Shown one piece after another: positions 25,516 through 34,636 of a stretch of DNA of 64,000 nucleotides. Below the pieces are notes generated by a model, which was not told the origin of the DNA, did not search any database, and saw only the letters and a program-made list of their open reading frames with translations. The translations under genes and the position numbers were made by a program. Position 1 is the stretch's first letter; each line of letters starts with the position of its first letter. The DNA is from an uncultured Acidimicrobiales bacterium (lineage in GTDB: Bacteria > Actinomycetota > Acidimicrobiia > Acidimicrobiales > CADCSY01): assembly GCA_902805555.1 (NCBI GenBank), contig CADCSY010000046.1:1-64000 (forward strand), written 5' to 3'.

Positions 25516-26658
25516 TTGCCCACGCTCACCGCCCCCGCCCCCGCCCCCGCCCCGCCGACCCCTGCCGACGAGGTCCTCCTCCCCGGCACGCCGCACGTGG
25601 CGCTCGGGCGCCAGCTCGCCGACCGGGTCGGCGCCGTGCTCGCCGCCCCCGGCGTGCTGGCCGACGCCCACCGCCGACTGCAGCGCAAGGCCGTCGCCGT
25701 CGCCTCCTGGTACCTCGGCTCCTACCTCGCGGTGCTGGCCGCACCCGCTCCCGGATGGGGAGCTCTGGCGTGCGTGTCGCTCGGGCTCTCGATGGCCGCC
25801 GTCGGCTTCAACATCCAGCACGACGCCAACCACAACGCGCTCTTCGCCACCGGGGGCGTCCGCCGCCTCACCTCGGCCAACCGCCTCGCGGGCCACGCCA
25901 TCAACGCCATCGGTGGTGACGCCGACCGCTGGATCGGCGGCCACGTCCGGCGCCACCACAGCGCGCCGAACGTCGTCGGGCGGGACGACGACATCGACCT
26001 CGCCCCCTTCGGCCGCCTGGCCCCCTCCCAGACGTGGCGGCCCTGGCACCGCTACCAGCACCTGTACCTCTGGCCGCTCTACAGCGTCACCGCCGTCGCC
26101 ATCCTCGTCGGCGACGTCACCGCCACCCTCGGCGAGTCCCGCACCGGCGACCGCCACCAGCGCCGTCCGACCGTCGGCGCGTACGTCGCCCTGCTCGGCA
26201 GCAAGGCGGCGTTCCTCGCCGTGCTCGTGGGCGGACCGCTGCTGGTCCACACGGGGTGGTCGGTCCTCCTCGGCGCCGTGGCCGTCACGGCCGTGGCCGG
26301 CGTGCTGCTCGGCGTGGTGTTCCAGCTCGCGCACGCAGTGGAGGAGGCCGACTTCCGCCAGGCCGACGCGCCGGCGGCCGGCGGGTGGCACGCCTGGCAG
26401 ATCCAGGCCACCGTCGACTTCTGCCACGGGCGGGGACCCACGGCCCGGGCAGTCACCTGGTTCCTCGGCGGCCTGAACTACCAGATCGAGCACCACCTCT
26501 TCCCGAGCGTGCCCCACACCGCCTACCCGGTCATGGCTCCCGTCGTCGCCGAGGTGTGCGCCGCCAACGGGTTGCGCCACCGGGTGCAGCCGACCCTCCG
26601 TGGTGCGATCCGCTCCCACCACCGCCACCTGCGGGCCCTGGCAGCCGTACCCGGCTGA
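25516..26658 (+). CDS. Membrane fatty acid desaturase with three His boxes (TTG start)
   Basis: The 380-residue di-iron enzyme has HDANH (102-106), HVRRHH (His143, 147, 148) and QIEHH (323-327), the three His boxes of acyl-lipid/front-end type desaturases. Hydrophobic helices lie between them (ALACVSLGLSMAAVGFNI, VLLGAVAVTAVAGVLLGVVFQLAHA). It inserts a double bond in a fatty acyl chain in the membrane using O2 and a reductant. There is no fused cytochrome b5. The TTG at 25516 is supported by a GGAAGGGGA ribosome-binding site directly upstream and gives the Pro/Ala-rich N-terminus; no ATG or GTG fits. A stem-loop follows the stop. Confidence 0.88.
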   Translation: MPTLTAPAPAPAPPTPADEVLLPGTPHVALGRQLADRVGAVLAAPGVLADAHRRLQRKAVAVASWYLGSYLAVLAAPAPGWGALACVSLGLSMAAVGFNIQHDANHNALFATGGVRRLTSANRLAGHAINAIGGDADRWIGGHVRRHHSAPNVVGRDDDIDLAPFGRLAPSQTWRPWHRYQHLYLWPLYSVTAVAILVGDVTATLGESRTGDRHQRRPTVGAYVALLGSKAAFLAVLVGGPLLVHTGWSVLLGAVAVTAVAGVLLGVVFQLAHAVEEADFRQADAPAAGGWHAWQIQATVDFCHGRGPTARAVTWFLGGLNYQIEHHLFPSVPHTAYPVMAPVVAEVCAANGLRHRVQPTLRGAIRSHHRHLRALAAVPG

Positions 26659-26661
26659 CCG

Positions 26662-26683
26662 GCGGCACGAGCCCTCGTGCCGC
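26662..26683 (+). terminator. Stem-loop after the desaturase gene
   Basis: A perfect 9-bp stem (GCGGCACGA / TCGTGCCGC) with loop GCCC begins just after the desaturase stop and ends 15 nt before the next ATG. It can end the desaturase message or lie in the leader of the DUF2237 gene. Confidence 0.55.
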
Positions 26684-26698
26684 TGGCACCATGGGCCG

Positions 26699-27064
26699 AT
26701 GGCATCGAACGTCCTCGGCGGGGAGCTCGCCTCCTGCTCCACCGACCCCATGACCGGCTACTACCGCAACGGCTGCTGCGACACCGGCCCGGGCGACCTG
26801 GGGGTCCACACCGTGTGCGCACGGGTCACCGCTGAGTTCCTGGCGTTCTCCAAGGCGGCCGGGAACGACCTCTCGACCCCCCAGCCCCACTTCCCCGGGT
26901 TGCAGCCCGGCGACCAGTGGTGCCTGTGCGCACCGCGCTGGCAGGAGGCGTTCGAGGCGGGCATGGCACCCGACGTCGTGCTGGAGGCGACGCACATGGG
27001 GACCCTCGAGTGGTGCTCGCTCGACGACCTGCGAGCCCACGCGGTGGCTGCGCCGGAGGCCTGA
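26699..27064 (+). CDS. DUF2237 family protein
   Basis: The 121-residue protein begins MASNVLGGELASCSTDPMTGYYRNG and contains the highly conserved string of this family, CCDTGPGDLGVHTVCARVT, followed by the FPGLQPGDQWCLCAPRW box and THMGTLEWCSLDDLRAHA. The pattern of five or more Cys suggests a redox or metal role, but no function is established. The family is about this length, so the gene is complete. It is single, between the desaturase and an enoyl-CoA hydratase. Confidence 0.85.
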   Translation: MASNVLGGELASCSTDPMTGYYRNGCCDTGPGDLGVHTVCARVTAEFLAFSKAAGNDLSTPQPHFPGLQPGDQWCLCAPRWQEAFEAGMAPDVVLEATHMGTLEWCSLDDLRAHAVAAPEA

Positions 27065-27108
27065 CCCCGGCCCTGGCACCTCGGCCTCGCGGCGGTCAGG
27101 CTTCCCGC

Positions 27109-27912
27109 ATGTCGACCGTGCAGCTGTCCCGCCCCGAGCCAGGGGTCACCGTCCTCACACTCGACCGGCCCGAGCGGTTGAACGCGATGAGCCACGAGCT
27201 CGTCGCCGACCTGCACGCGGCCCTCGACGCCGTGGCAGCCGACCGGGCGTGTCGGGTCGTCATCCTCACCGGCGCCGGCCGGGGCTTCTGCGCCGGCCTG
27301 GACCTGAAGGGAGCAGGTGCCGCGCCCGGGAGCGAGGGGCTGGGGGCGGTGCAGGCCGGCATGACGTCGCAGCAGCACATCGCCTCGCTCGTGCCCAAGC
27401 TCCGGGGCCTGCGCCAGCCGGTCATCGCCGCGGTCAACGGCCCCGCCGCAGGGGGCGGCTTCGCGCTCGCGCTCGCCAGCGACGTCCGCCTCGCAGCGCC
27501 CGAGGCCCGCTTCAACGTCGCCTTCGTCCGCATCGGCCTGTCCGGCTGCGACATCGGGGTCAGCTGGTTGCTGCCGAGGCTCATCGGCGCGTCGCGCGCC
27601 TTCGAGCTGCTGCTCACCGGGCGGGTCATCGACGCAGCCGAGGCCGAGCGCCTGGGCATCGTGTCGCGCGTCGTGCACGACCGTCCGGTGATGGACGCAG
27701 CGCTCGAGGTGGCCGGCGAGATCATCGCCAACAGCCCGCTCGGCGTCTGGATGACGAAGGAGGTCATGTGGAGCCAGCTCGAGGTCGGGAGCATGCAGGC
27801 GGGCCTCGACCTCGAGAACCGGACGCAGATCATGTCCACCTTCGCCGGCGACATGCGCGAGGCGGTCAGCGCCTTCCTCGAGAAGCGGCCGGCGGTGTTC
27901 GGGGACCAGTAG
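27109..27912 (+). CDS. Enoyl-CoA hydratase/isomerase
   Basis: The 267-residue crotonase-fold protein has GAGRGFCAGLDLKG and NGPAAGGGFALALASDVRLAAPEARF, the two backbone NH regions of the oxyanion hole. FVRIGLSGCDIGVSWLLPRLIGASRA follows, which is typical of enoyl-CoA hydratase EchA-type enzymes with a Glu-less first catalytic site. A C-terminal helix ends in EKRPAVFG. It hydrates enoyl-CoA or does a related acyl-CoA reaction. It is one of three such genes in the window (35612, 59980). It converges on tag with 15 bp between. Confidence 0.88.
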   Translation: MSTVQLSRPEPGVTVLTLDRPERLNAMSHELVADLHAALDAVAADRACRVVILTGAGRGFCAGLDLKGAGAAPGSEGLGAVQAGMTSQQHIASLVPKLRGLRQPVIAAVNGPAAGGGFALALASDVRLAAPEARFNVAFVRIGLSGCDIGVSWLLPRLIGASRAFELLLTGRVIDAAEAERLGIVSRVVHDRPVMDAALEVAGEIIANSPLGVWMTKEVMWSQLEVGSMQAGLDLENRTQIMSTFAGDMREAVSAFLEKRPAVFGDQ

Positions 27913-27927
27913 GCGTCGGCAGCTCCC

Positions 27928-28575
27928 TCAGCGCACCTGGCCCGGTGCGGGGAAGACGGCCCTGGCCGCCTGGCACGCCGGGCGCCGGGGGCATCCTTCG
28001 ACGTGGTCGTTGACCACCCCAGCGGACTGCATGAAGGCGTAGACCGTCGTCGGGCCGACGAAGCGGAACCCGAGCGCCTTGAGCGCACTGCTGACGGCGT
28101 TCGACTCGGAGGTGGAGACGAGGGACCGGACGGCGGCTGCGTCCATGGTGGCGGGGCGGTCGGCGGCCCGGGGCTCGCTGCCCCACACGACACGCCCGAG
28201 CTCCCCGGGGGGCAGCCGCAGCGCCGCCCTGGCGTTGCCGACGGTCGCCTCCACCTTCGCCCGGTTGCGGATGATCGACGCGTCGGCCATGAGCCGCTCG
28301 ACGTCAGCCGGCCCGAAGGAGGCGACCACCTCCGGGTCGAAGCGGGCGAAGGCGCGACGGAGGGCGTCGCGCTTGCGCAGGATCGTGATCCAGCTCAGCC
28401 CGGCCTGGAACCCCTCCAGGCACAGCAGCTCGAACAACGTCCGGTCGTCGCCGATGGGGACGCCCCACTCCTCGTCGTGGTACCGCCGGTAGAGCTCGTC
28501 GCCGTCCGCCCACCAGCAGCGCACGACGCCGTCGCTCCCCCGCACGAGCCCGTCGACCACCTCGGTCTCGCTCAC
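27928..28575 (-). CDS. tag: DNA-3-methyladenine glycosylase I
   Basis: The 215-residue protein has the Tag pattern: CWWADGDELYRRYHDEEWG near residue 20 with the HDEEWG box, LFELLCLEGFQAGLSWITILRKR as the base-binding region, and the zinc-binding end VVNDHVEGCPRR with His and Cys near 190-200. It removes 3-methyladenine from alkylated DNA. It starts with GTG in GTGAGCGAG, just after degenerate copies of a 50-bp repeat with GGAGC-type ribosome-binding sites. N-terminal residues 1-18 are not conserved. Confidence 0.9.
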   Translation of the reverse strand: MSETEVVDGLVRGSDGVVRCWWADGDELYRRYHDEEWGVPIGDDRTLFELLCLEGFQAGLSWITILRKRDALRRAFARFDPEVVASFGPADVERLMADASIIRNRAKVEATVGNARAALRLPPGELGRVVWGSEPRAADRPATMDAAAVRSLVSTSESNAVSSALKALGFRFVGPTTVYAFMQSAGVVNDHVEGCPRRPACQAARAVFPAPGQVR

Positions 28576-28715
28576 GCCCCCCGCTCCTGGCCCACCGCCG
28601 GACCGCTCCGGCGACGCCCGCTCACGTCCCCGCCCCTTGCCCGGAGCCGGGCCGCTCCGGCCACGCTCGCTCTCGTCCCCCGGTCGTGGCCTGCGGGCCG
28701 GGCCGCCCGGGCACC
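28570..28715. repeat. Three degenerate ~50-bp repeats, related to the 60-bp tesB repeat
   Basis: GCTCACG occurs at 28570 and 28620, and its variant GCTCTCG at 28669, each followed by C-rich CCCGC/CCCCGG blocks and GGCCGCTCCGG-like strings. The third copy contains GGGCCGCTCCGGCCACGCTCGCT, close to the unit at 31146-31299. The array lies between the aldo/keto reductase and tag genes, in the leader of tag. Confidence 0.5.
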
Positions 28716-28719
28716 ACCA

Positions 28720-29712
28720 TCAGCGGAGGGCGTCGCTGCGCCGCCACTCGACCGTGACCTCGTCGAGGCGGGCCTTGAGGTCGGCATCCATCGGCTTGTC
28801 GACGGCCGCCACGCTGTCGGCGAGCTGCTCGGGCCGGCTGGCGCCGACGATGGCCGAGGTCACCGCCGGGTTCGCCAGCACCCACTGCACCGCCATGGTC
28901 GTCATCGACGTGCCCGCCTCCTGGGCGATGGAGCGCAGCTCCTCGACCGTGTCGAACTCCCGGTCGTGCCAGTAGCGATCCTGGTAGGTGGAGCCGGCCT
29001 TTCCCAGCGTGAACCGGGTGCCCTCGGGCGGGGCGGCCGCCCGGTCGTGCTTGCCGGCGAGGAGCCCACCTGCGATGGGGTTGTAGGGGATGACGGCCAG
29101 CCCCTCCTGCTCGCACATCGGCAGGAGGTCGCGCTCGAAGGCCCGGAACAGGAGGTTGTACCGGGGCTGCACCGACGCAAGCTTCACGAGGCCCTTCACC
29201 TCGCTGCGCCCGAGTGCGCGGGCGACCCGGTGGGCGAGCCAGTTGGAGACACCCACGTAGCGGGCCTTGCCGGAGCGGACGACGGTGTCGAGCGCCTCGA
29301 GCGCCTCGTCCAGCGGCGTCGTCGGGTCGTCGGCGTGGAGCTGGTAGAGGTCGACGTGGTCCGTGCCGAGCCGGCGCAGCGAGGCGTCGATCGCGTCGAG
29401 GACGTGCTTGCGCGACATCCCCTGGTCCCAGGGGTTCGGGCCCATCCGGCCCACGCACTTGGTCGCGACCACGAACCGGTCCCGCTTGCCGACCAGCCAC
29501 CGCCCGAGGATCTCCTCTGTCCGGCCGACGTGCTCGCGACCACCACCGAGCGGGTAGACGTCGGCGGCGTCGAGGAAGTCGATCCCCGCCTCGGCCGCCG
29601 CGTCCAGGATCGAGTGGCTCGTCGCCTCGTCGCACTGCAGCCCGAACGTCATCGTCCCCATGCACAGGCGGGAGACGGGCAGCCCTGTGGCGCCGAGCGG
29701 GGTGTGGTCCAT
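28720..29712 (-). CDS. Aldo/keto reductase
   Basis: The 330-residue (beta/alpha)8 protein begins MDHTPLGATGLPVSRLCMGTM and carries the AKR catalytic set: Asp in FLDAADVYPLG with the usual Tyr following, Lys in VVATKC and His in HVDLYQLHADDPTTP. It also shows the C-terminal cofactor region AIVGASRPEQLADS. It reduces aldehydes or ketones with NADPH, and the YajO/AKR11-like group is most similar in style. It faces the DinB gene; both have TAG-type -10 boxes near their starts. Confidence 0.88.
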   Translation of the reverse strand: MDHTPLGATGLPVSRLCMGTMTFGLQCDEATSHSILDAAAEAGIDFLDAADVYPLGGGREHVGRTEEILGRWLVGKRDRFVVATKCVGRMGPNPWDQGMSRKHVLDAIDASLRRLGTDHVDLYQLHADDPTTPLDEALEALDTVVRSGKARYVGVSNWLAHRVARALGRSEVKGLVKLASVQPRYNLLFRAFERDLLPMCEQEGLAVIPYNPIAGGLLAGKHDRAAAPPEGTRFTLGKAGSTYQDRYWHDREFDTVEELRSIAQEAGTSMTTMAVQWVLANPAVTSAIVGASRPEQLADSVAAVDKPMDADLKARLDEVTVEWRRSDALR

Positions 29713-29720
29713 GTGGGCGG

Positions 29721-29726
29721 ACCCTA
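29721..29726 (-). promoter_or_regulatory. -10 box TAGGGT of the aldo/keto reductase gene
   Basis: On the minus strand TAGGGT ends 8 nt before the ATG at 29712. No Shine-Dalgarno sequence is visible, so a leaderless transcript is likely. Confidence 0.45.
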
Positions 29727-29802
29727 CGCCCAGCCGGCGGAGGTCGTCATGGGCCCGCGCTCGTCGGCCGCCTGGCCCGGGGCGCCTCTGACCCCGGGCG
29801 CG

Positions 29803-29808
29803 TAGGTT
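29803..29808 (+). promoter_or_regulatory. -10 box TAGGTT of the DinB-family gene (leaderless)
   Basis: TAGGTT ends 7 nt before the ATG at 29816. Together with the box at 29721 it marks a divergent pair of leaderless promoters in a 103-bp gap. Confidence 0.55.
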
Positions 29809-29815
29809 CGAGGCC

Positions 29816-30340
29816 ATGCGGGACCGCCAGCAGCTCCTCACCACCCTGGCCGAGCAGCGACGAGAGCTCGAGCGTCGCTACCGGGCCTTCTCCGACGACG
29901 TCGTCGAACAGCCCTGCACCCAGAGCGAGGCCGAGGACGGGGGGCGGTGGACGCCGAAGGACCACCTGGCGCACCTCCTGCGGGTGGAGCGGGCGTTCCT
30001 GGATCTGGCCCGGCGAGCGGCGAGCGGTGACACGACGGCCCGAGCGCTCGGACCGGCCGGCACCAGCCGAGAAGACGTGATCGCTCGGGTCCACCGCGAC
30101 AACGAGCGTCACGTGCAGACCCTCCGCGAGCGCAGCGTCGAGGCCCTCCTCGGCGAGCTGGCGGCGGCGCGGGAGGACACCCTCGCCTTCGTCGACACGA
30201 TCAGCGACGACCAGCTCGACCTGCCGATCCCGGGCGCACCGTGGGGAGACGGCACCATCGGTGGCGTCCTGGCGACCAACGCAGGCCACGAGCTGCAGCA
30301 CCTGGCGTGGGTGGACGAGGGCCTCACCGCCACACGCTGA
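29816..30340 (+). CDS. DinB-like four-helix protein (DUF664/ClbS-type)
   Basis: The 174-residue helical protein has WTPKDHLAHLLRVERAF, a His of the metal site, and NAGHELQHLAWVDEGL near the C-terminus, giving the two-histidine cluster of DinB/YfiT-like metal-dependent enzymes. Related proteins include mycothiol S-transferases and ClbS-type protection proteins; which applies here cannot be told. It is read divergently from the aldo/keto reductase. The start is fixed by the -10 box and lies right at the first helix. Confidence 0.75.
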   Translation: MRDRQQLLTTLAEQRRELERRYRAFSDDVVEQPCTQSEAEDGGRWTPKDHLAHLLRVERAFLDLARRAASGDTTARALGPAGTSREDVIARVHRDNERHVQTLRERSVEALLGELAAAREDTLAFVDTISDDQLDLPIPGAPWGDGTIGGVLATNAGHELQHLAWVDEGLTATR

Positions 30341-30347
30341 CGTTCGC

Positions 30348-31178
30348 TCAGGCCACCGGCCGGATGAGGGCCTCCTGCCCCACCGTCAGGACCAGCCGTC
30401 CGTCCCGGCCGTGCACCAGCCCACGAGCGAGGCCGCGCGCCCCGGACAGCGACACGGCTTCCAGGTTGTAGAGCAGCCACTCGTCGGCCCGCACCGGCCG
30501 GTGGAACCAGAGGACGTGGTCGAGGCTCGCCCGCATGGTGGGGATGCCCGGTGGCCCCGCCCGCCTCGCCGCCCCCACCGGGCCCATGTCGGAGAGGTAG
30601 GTCAGGACGCAGGCGTGCACTGCGGGGTCGTCGGGCAGCGTGCCCGCGGCCCGGGTCCACAGCGAGCGGGTGGCGCCGGGGAGGGGGCCGAACTCCCGGA
30701 TGTCGAAGGGTCGGTGGTGGGCGTGCTCGTGGGGGTTCGGCGGCAGGCCCTCCGGGTCAGGCGCCTCGGGAGGGAGGACCTGCTGCACGTCGAAGCCGGG
30801 CTCGTCGACGTGGAACGAGGCCGAGAGCTCGAAGATCGCCTCGTCCTCCTGGACGGCGACGACCCGGCGGGTGGCGAACGAGCGGCCGTCCCTGATGCGG
30901 TCCACCCCCAGGTCCATCGGCACCCCCACCCGCCCCGGCCGCAGGAAGTAGGAGTGCAGCGAGTGGACGTGGAGCTCGGCGCCGACGGTCTCGATGGCGG
31001 CCCGGAGGGCCTGGCTCGCCACCTGGCCGCCGAACAGCCGGCCGCCGGGGCCCCGGCGCGAGCGGTTGACGTGGCGGAAGGTGTCCGGTCCCAGCCGCTC
31101 CAGGGCGAGCAGGTCGAGCAGGCGGTCGACCTGCGCGTTGCCGGAGCCGCTCGGGCCACGCTCGCTGCGCTCGCTCAC
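30348..31178 (-). CDS. tesB: Acyl-CoA thioesterase II (TesB-like)
   Basis: The protein has two hotdog domains. The first holds NRSRRGPGGRLFGGQVASQAL and LHSYFLRPGRVGVPMDLGVDRIRDGRSFATRRVV. The second holds VLTYLSDMGPVG, SLDHVLWFHRPVRADEWLLYNLEAVSLSGARGLARG and ends GQEALIRPVA, with the Asp/Thr/Gln set of TesB. It hydrolyses acyl-CoA to free acid. From the GTG at 31178 it has 276 residues. Two more in-frame GTGs with identical ribosome-binding sites (31238, 31298) lie in tandem 60-bp repeats upstream and would add 20 or 40 residues (SERSERGPSGPAAGLGAGGV per unit). Confidence 0.88.
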   Translation of the reverse strand: MSERSERGPSGSGNAQVDRLLDLLALERLGPDTFRHVNRSRRGPGGRLFGGQVASQALRAAIETVGAELHVHSLHSYFLRPGRVGVPMDLGVDRIRDGRSFATRRVVAVQEDEAIFELSASFHVDEPGFDVQQVLPPEAPDPEGLPPNPHEHAHHRPFDIREFGPLPGATRSLWTRAAGTLPDDPAVHACVLTYLSDMGPVGAARRAGPPGIPTMRASLDHVLWFHRPVRADEWLLYNLEAVSLSGARGLARGLVHGRDGRLVLTVGQEALIRPVA

Positions 31179-31299
31179 GCCTCCCGCTCCCAGGCCTGCG
31201 GCCGGGCCGCTCGGGCCACGCTCGCTGCGCTCGCTCACGCCTCCCGCTCCCAGGCCTGCGGCCGGGCCGCTCGGGCCACGCTCGCTGCGCTCGCTCACG
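31146..31299. repeat. 60-bp tandem repeat (2.6 copies) carrying SD and GTG start
   Basis: Three exact starts of a 60-bp unit lie at 31146, 31206 and 31266, identical over all shared bases. On the minus strand each unit reads GTGAGCGAGCGCAGCGAGCG, then TGGCCCGAGCGG, and ends GGGAGCGGGAGGC directly before the next GTG. Every unit therefore supplies a ribosome-binding site and a start codon in frame with tesB. The unit length is divisible by 3, so copy number changes keep the frame. Confidence 0.9.
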
Positions 31300-31317
31300 G
31301 CTCGTCGTCGCCGGCCG

Positions 31318-32637
<1,320 letters not shown>

Positions 32638-32663
32638 GTGCGCCTCCGTGTCGTCCTGCCGGC

Positions 32664-32669
32664 ACCTTA
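32664..32669 (-). promoter_or_regulatory. -10 box TAAGGT of metY
   Basis: On the minus strand TAAGGT lies 26 nt before the metY ATG, leaving a short leader with a GGAGG ribosome-binding site. No SAM riboswitch pattern fits in so short a leader. Confidence 0.4.
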
Positions 32670-32720
32670 CGAGCCGGCGCCCTTGGTTCGGCCCGCCCCG
32701 TTCTCGGGGAGGGCGGGGCG

Positions 32721-33083
32721 ATGGACAACGAGGGCTTCCGTGGTCACGTCGGGCTCGAGCACGTCGAGAACGAGGGGGACGACGTCTCGGTCGTGGCGCT
32801 GAACGCCGACGACCGCCACCTCAACGCCCACGGCACGGTGCACGGCGGCGCCCTCGCCACCCTGTGCGACTCGGCCATGGGGGCGGCGGTGGCGACCGGG
32901 GAGAACCGGCCGGTCACCATCGAGATGAAGGTCACGTACCTGGAGCCGGCCCCCGCGGGGCGGATCCTCGCCAAGGCGAGGGTGCGGCGGCGGGGCAGCC
33001 GCATCACGATCGTGGAGTGCGACGTGACCGACGGCGACGGGTCCGACGTGGCCCACGCGATCGCCACCTTCACCACCCTCTGA
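32721..33083 (+). CDS. PaaI-family thioesterase (hotdog fold)
   Basis: The 120-residue hotdog protein has NAHGTVHGGALATLCDSAMGAAVAT, the PaaI signature in which the Gly-rich turn and Asp form the active site, and VTIEMKVTYLEPAPAGRILAKARV. It hydrolyses hydroxyphenylacetyl-CoA or other acyl-CoA thioesters. The ATG at 32721 has a GGGGAGGGCGGGG ribosome-binding site. A stem-loop at 33085-33107 follows. It lies divergent from metY. Confidence 0.85.
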   Translation: MDNEGFRGHVGLEHVENEGDDVSVVALNADDRHLNAHGTVHGGALATLCDSAMGAAVATGENRPVTIEMKVTYLEPAPAGRILAKARVRRRGSRITIVECDVTDGDGSDVAHAIATFTTL

Positions 33084-33084
33084 G

Positions 33085-33107
33085 CCCGGCCGGTGACGGC
33101 GGCCGGG
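33085..33107 (+). terminator. Stem-loop after the PaaI-type thioesterase gene
   Basis: A 7-bp stem (CCCGGCC / GGCCGGG) with a 9-nt loop starts one base after the stop. It has no T-tract but its place suits a terminator. Confidence 0.45.
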
Positions 33108-33235
33108 GGAAGGTGCTCCCGGACGTCGCGTGCAACGGGATCCCGAGCACCCGCACGGCTGTGGCGCATGTCACAAGCCAGGGTGCGATCTGCCATGCTC
33201 GGCCGACCGACTCGTGGGCCGAGAGGGAGACCACC

Positions 33236-34285
33236 ATGGCGAGCATCCCCGACACCATCGACGACGTCACGCCGGCGTGGATCCGCGACGCCACCGGCCT
33301 GCCCTGTGAGGACGTCGAGCCCACCCAGATCGGGGTCGGCATCGGGGTGAGCAGCGCGCTCTACCGGGTGGCGCTCCGTGGGGGCAGCTGCCCCTCGAGC
33401 GTGATCGTGAAGCTCCCAGCGCTCGACGAGGCAGCCGTCTTCACGTCGACGGTGCTGCGGATGTACATCCGCGAGGTCGCCTTCTTCGAGCGGCTGGCGG
33501 CCGAGGTGCCCGTGCGGGTCCCGGCGCTGCACTACGGCGCCGTGGATCCTGACACCAGCAGGTTCGTGGTGGTCATGGAGGACATGGCCGGCATGCGCAT
33601 CATCGACCAGCTCGAGGGCATGACGATCGAGGACACCGAGGTGGCGGTTGACGCCCTCGCCGCCTGGCACGCCACGTGGTGGCGGAAGGCCGACCACCTC
33701 GCGGACGAGGGCGTCGCCGTCAGCCTCGGCGACCCGATCTACCCCGCCGTGCTGCCCATCGTCTTCGCCGAGGGGTGGGAGAAGCTGGCGTCGGGGATGG
33801 AGATCGCCCCTGCGATGGCGGCGATCGGCCCCCGTTGGACGGCTGCGATGCCACAGCTCCTGCAGGACCTCAGCGCCCAGCCGAGCACGCTCTGCCACGG
33901 GGACTACCGAGCCGACAACATCATGTTCGACCGGGACGGGTCACCGGTCCTGATCGACTTCCAGCTCACGGGCACGGGGAGCGGGGCCTACGACCTCGCC
34001 TACTTCCTCACCCAGAGCCTCGAGGCCGACGTGGCCCGGGACCACGAGCGCCGGTTGTTCGACCGCTACGTCGAGGGGCTCCGCTCGGCGGGGGTCCCCG
34101 ACGAGGACCTGGGTGACGAGCTGTGGCTCGACTACCGCAAGGCGGCGCTGTTCTGCCTCGTGTACCCGGTGGTCGCCAGCCGTGGCATGGACCTCTCGGA
34201 CCCCCGGCAGCGGTCGCTGCTCAGCTGCATGAACTCCCGGTTCACGAGGGCCGCCGAGCAGCTCCGCCTGGACGAGCTGCTCTGA
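33236..34285 (+). CDS. CHK/ecdysteroid-kinase-like phosphotransferase
   Basis: The 349-residue aminoglycoside-phosphotransferase-fold kinase has the nucleotide loop GVGIGVSSALYRVAL near 33-47, a Lys in VIVKLPA, EVAFFERLAAEVP, the Brenner motif STLCHGDYRADNIMFD, and LIDFQLTGTG. Here DFQ replaces DFG, as in ecdysteroid- and choline-kinase-like members. Many actinobacterial homologues lie with acyl-CoA and sterol genes; the substrate is probably a small alcohol, unknown here. The gene is single, with a 150-bp upstream gap that holds no clear -10 box. The ATG at 33236 follows GAGAGGGAGA. Confidence 0.75.
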   Translation: MASIPDTIDDVTPAWIRDATGLPCEDVEPTQIGVGIGVSSALYRVALRGGSCPSSVIVKLPALDEAAVFTSTVLRMYIREVAFFERLAAEVPVRVPALHYGAVDPDTSRFVVVMEDMAGMRIIDQLEGMTIEDTEVAVDALAAWHATWWRKADHLADEGVAVSLGDPIYPAVLPIVFAEGWEKLASGMEIAPAMAAIGPRWTAAMPQLLQDLSAQPSTLCHGDYRADNIMFDRDGSPVLIDFQLTGTGSGAYDLAYFLTQSLEADVARDHERRLFDRYVEGLRSAGVPDEDLGDELWLDYRKAALFCLVYPVVASRGMDLSDPRQRSLLSCMNSRFTRAAEQLRLDELL

Positions 34286-34301
34286 CCCGACGACCGCCTC
34301 G

Positions 34302-34568
34302 TCAGTCGGCGAGGCGGGCCAGCACCTCCGCCGCGGACGGGTTCACCAGCGCGCTGCCCCGAGCCACCACCGTCGGCACGGTCTCGTTGCCTCGGGCCAC
34401 GGACCGGACGAAGGCCGCCGCGTCCGGGTCCTCCCAGATGTTCCGCTCGTCGAGGGCCACCCCGGCCTGCTCGAGACCGGCGCGCAGCCGCGTGCAGAAG
34501 CCGCAGCCCGGGCGCCAGAAGAAGGTGACCCCGGCCGGCGCCCGGGACTCGTCGGTCGTCTCGCTCAC
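34302..34568 (-). CDS. Mycoredoxin/glutaredoxin-like protein
   Basis: The 88-residue thioredoxin-fold protein has the strand VTFFWRPGCGFC with the C-x-x-C motif Cys22-Gly-Phe-Cys25. The cis-Pro is in NETVPTVV and a Gly/Asn turn follows. WRPGC and the small size are typical of actinobacterial mycoredoxin-1, which reduces mycothiol mixed disulfides. It begins with GTGAGCGAG, like tag and tesB. It follows arsI in the same direction 68 bp away and may be co-transcribed. Confidence 0.8.
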   Translation of the reverse strand: MSETTDESRAPAGVTFFWRPGCGFCTRLRAGLEQAGVALDERNIWEDPDAAAFVRSVARGNETVPTVVARGSALVNPSAAEVLARLAD

Positions 34569-34636
34569 ACGAGGCCCAACCCGGGCGAGGTGGGCCGATG
34601 TTCCCTGGTGCGCCCCGACGGCCGTGGAGCAGAGCC

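Noticed and set aside
32638-32720. SAM riboswitch upstream of metY
   Set aside because: Only about 80 bp are shared with the divergent thioesterase gene and the -10 box leaves under 30 nt of leader, too short for a known SAM aptamer.
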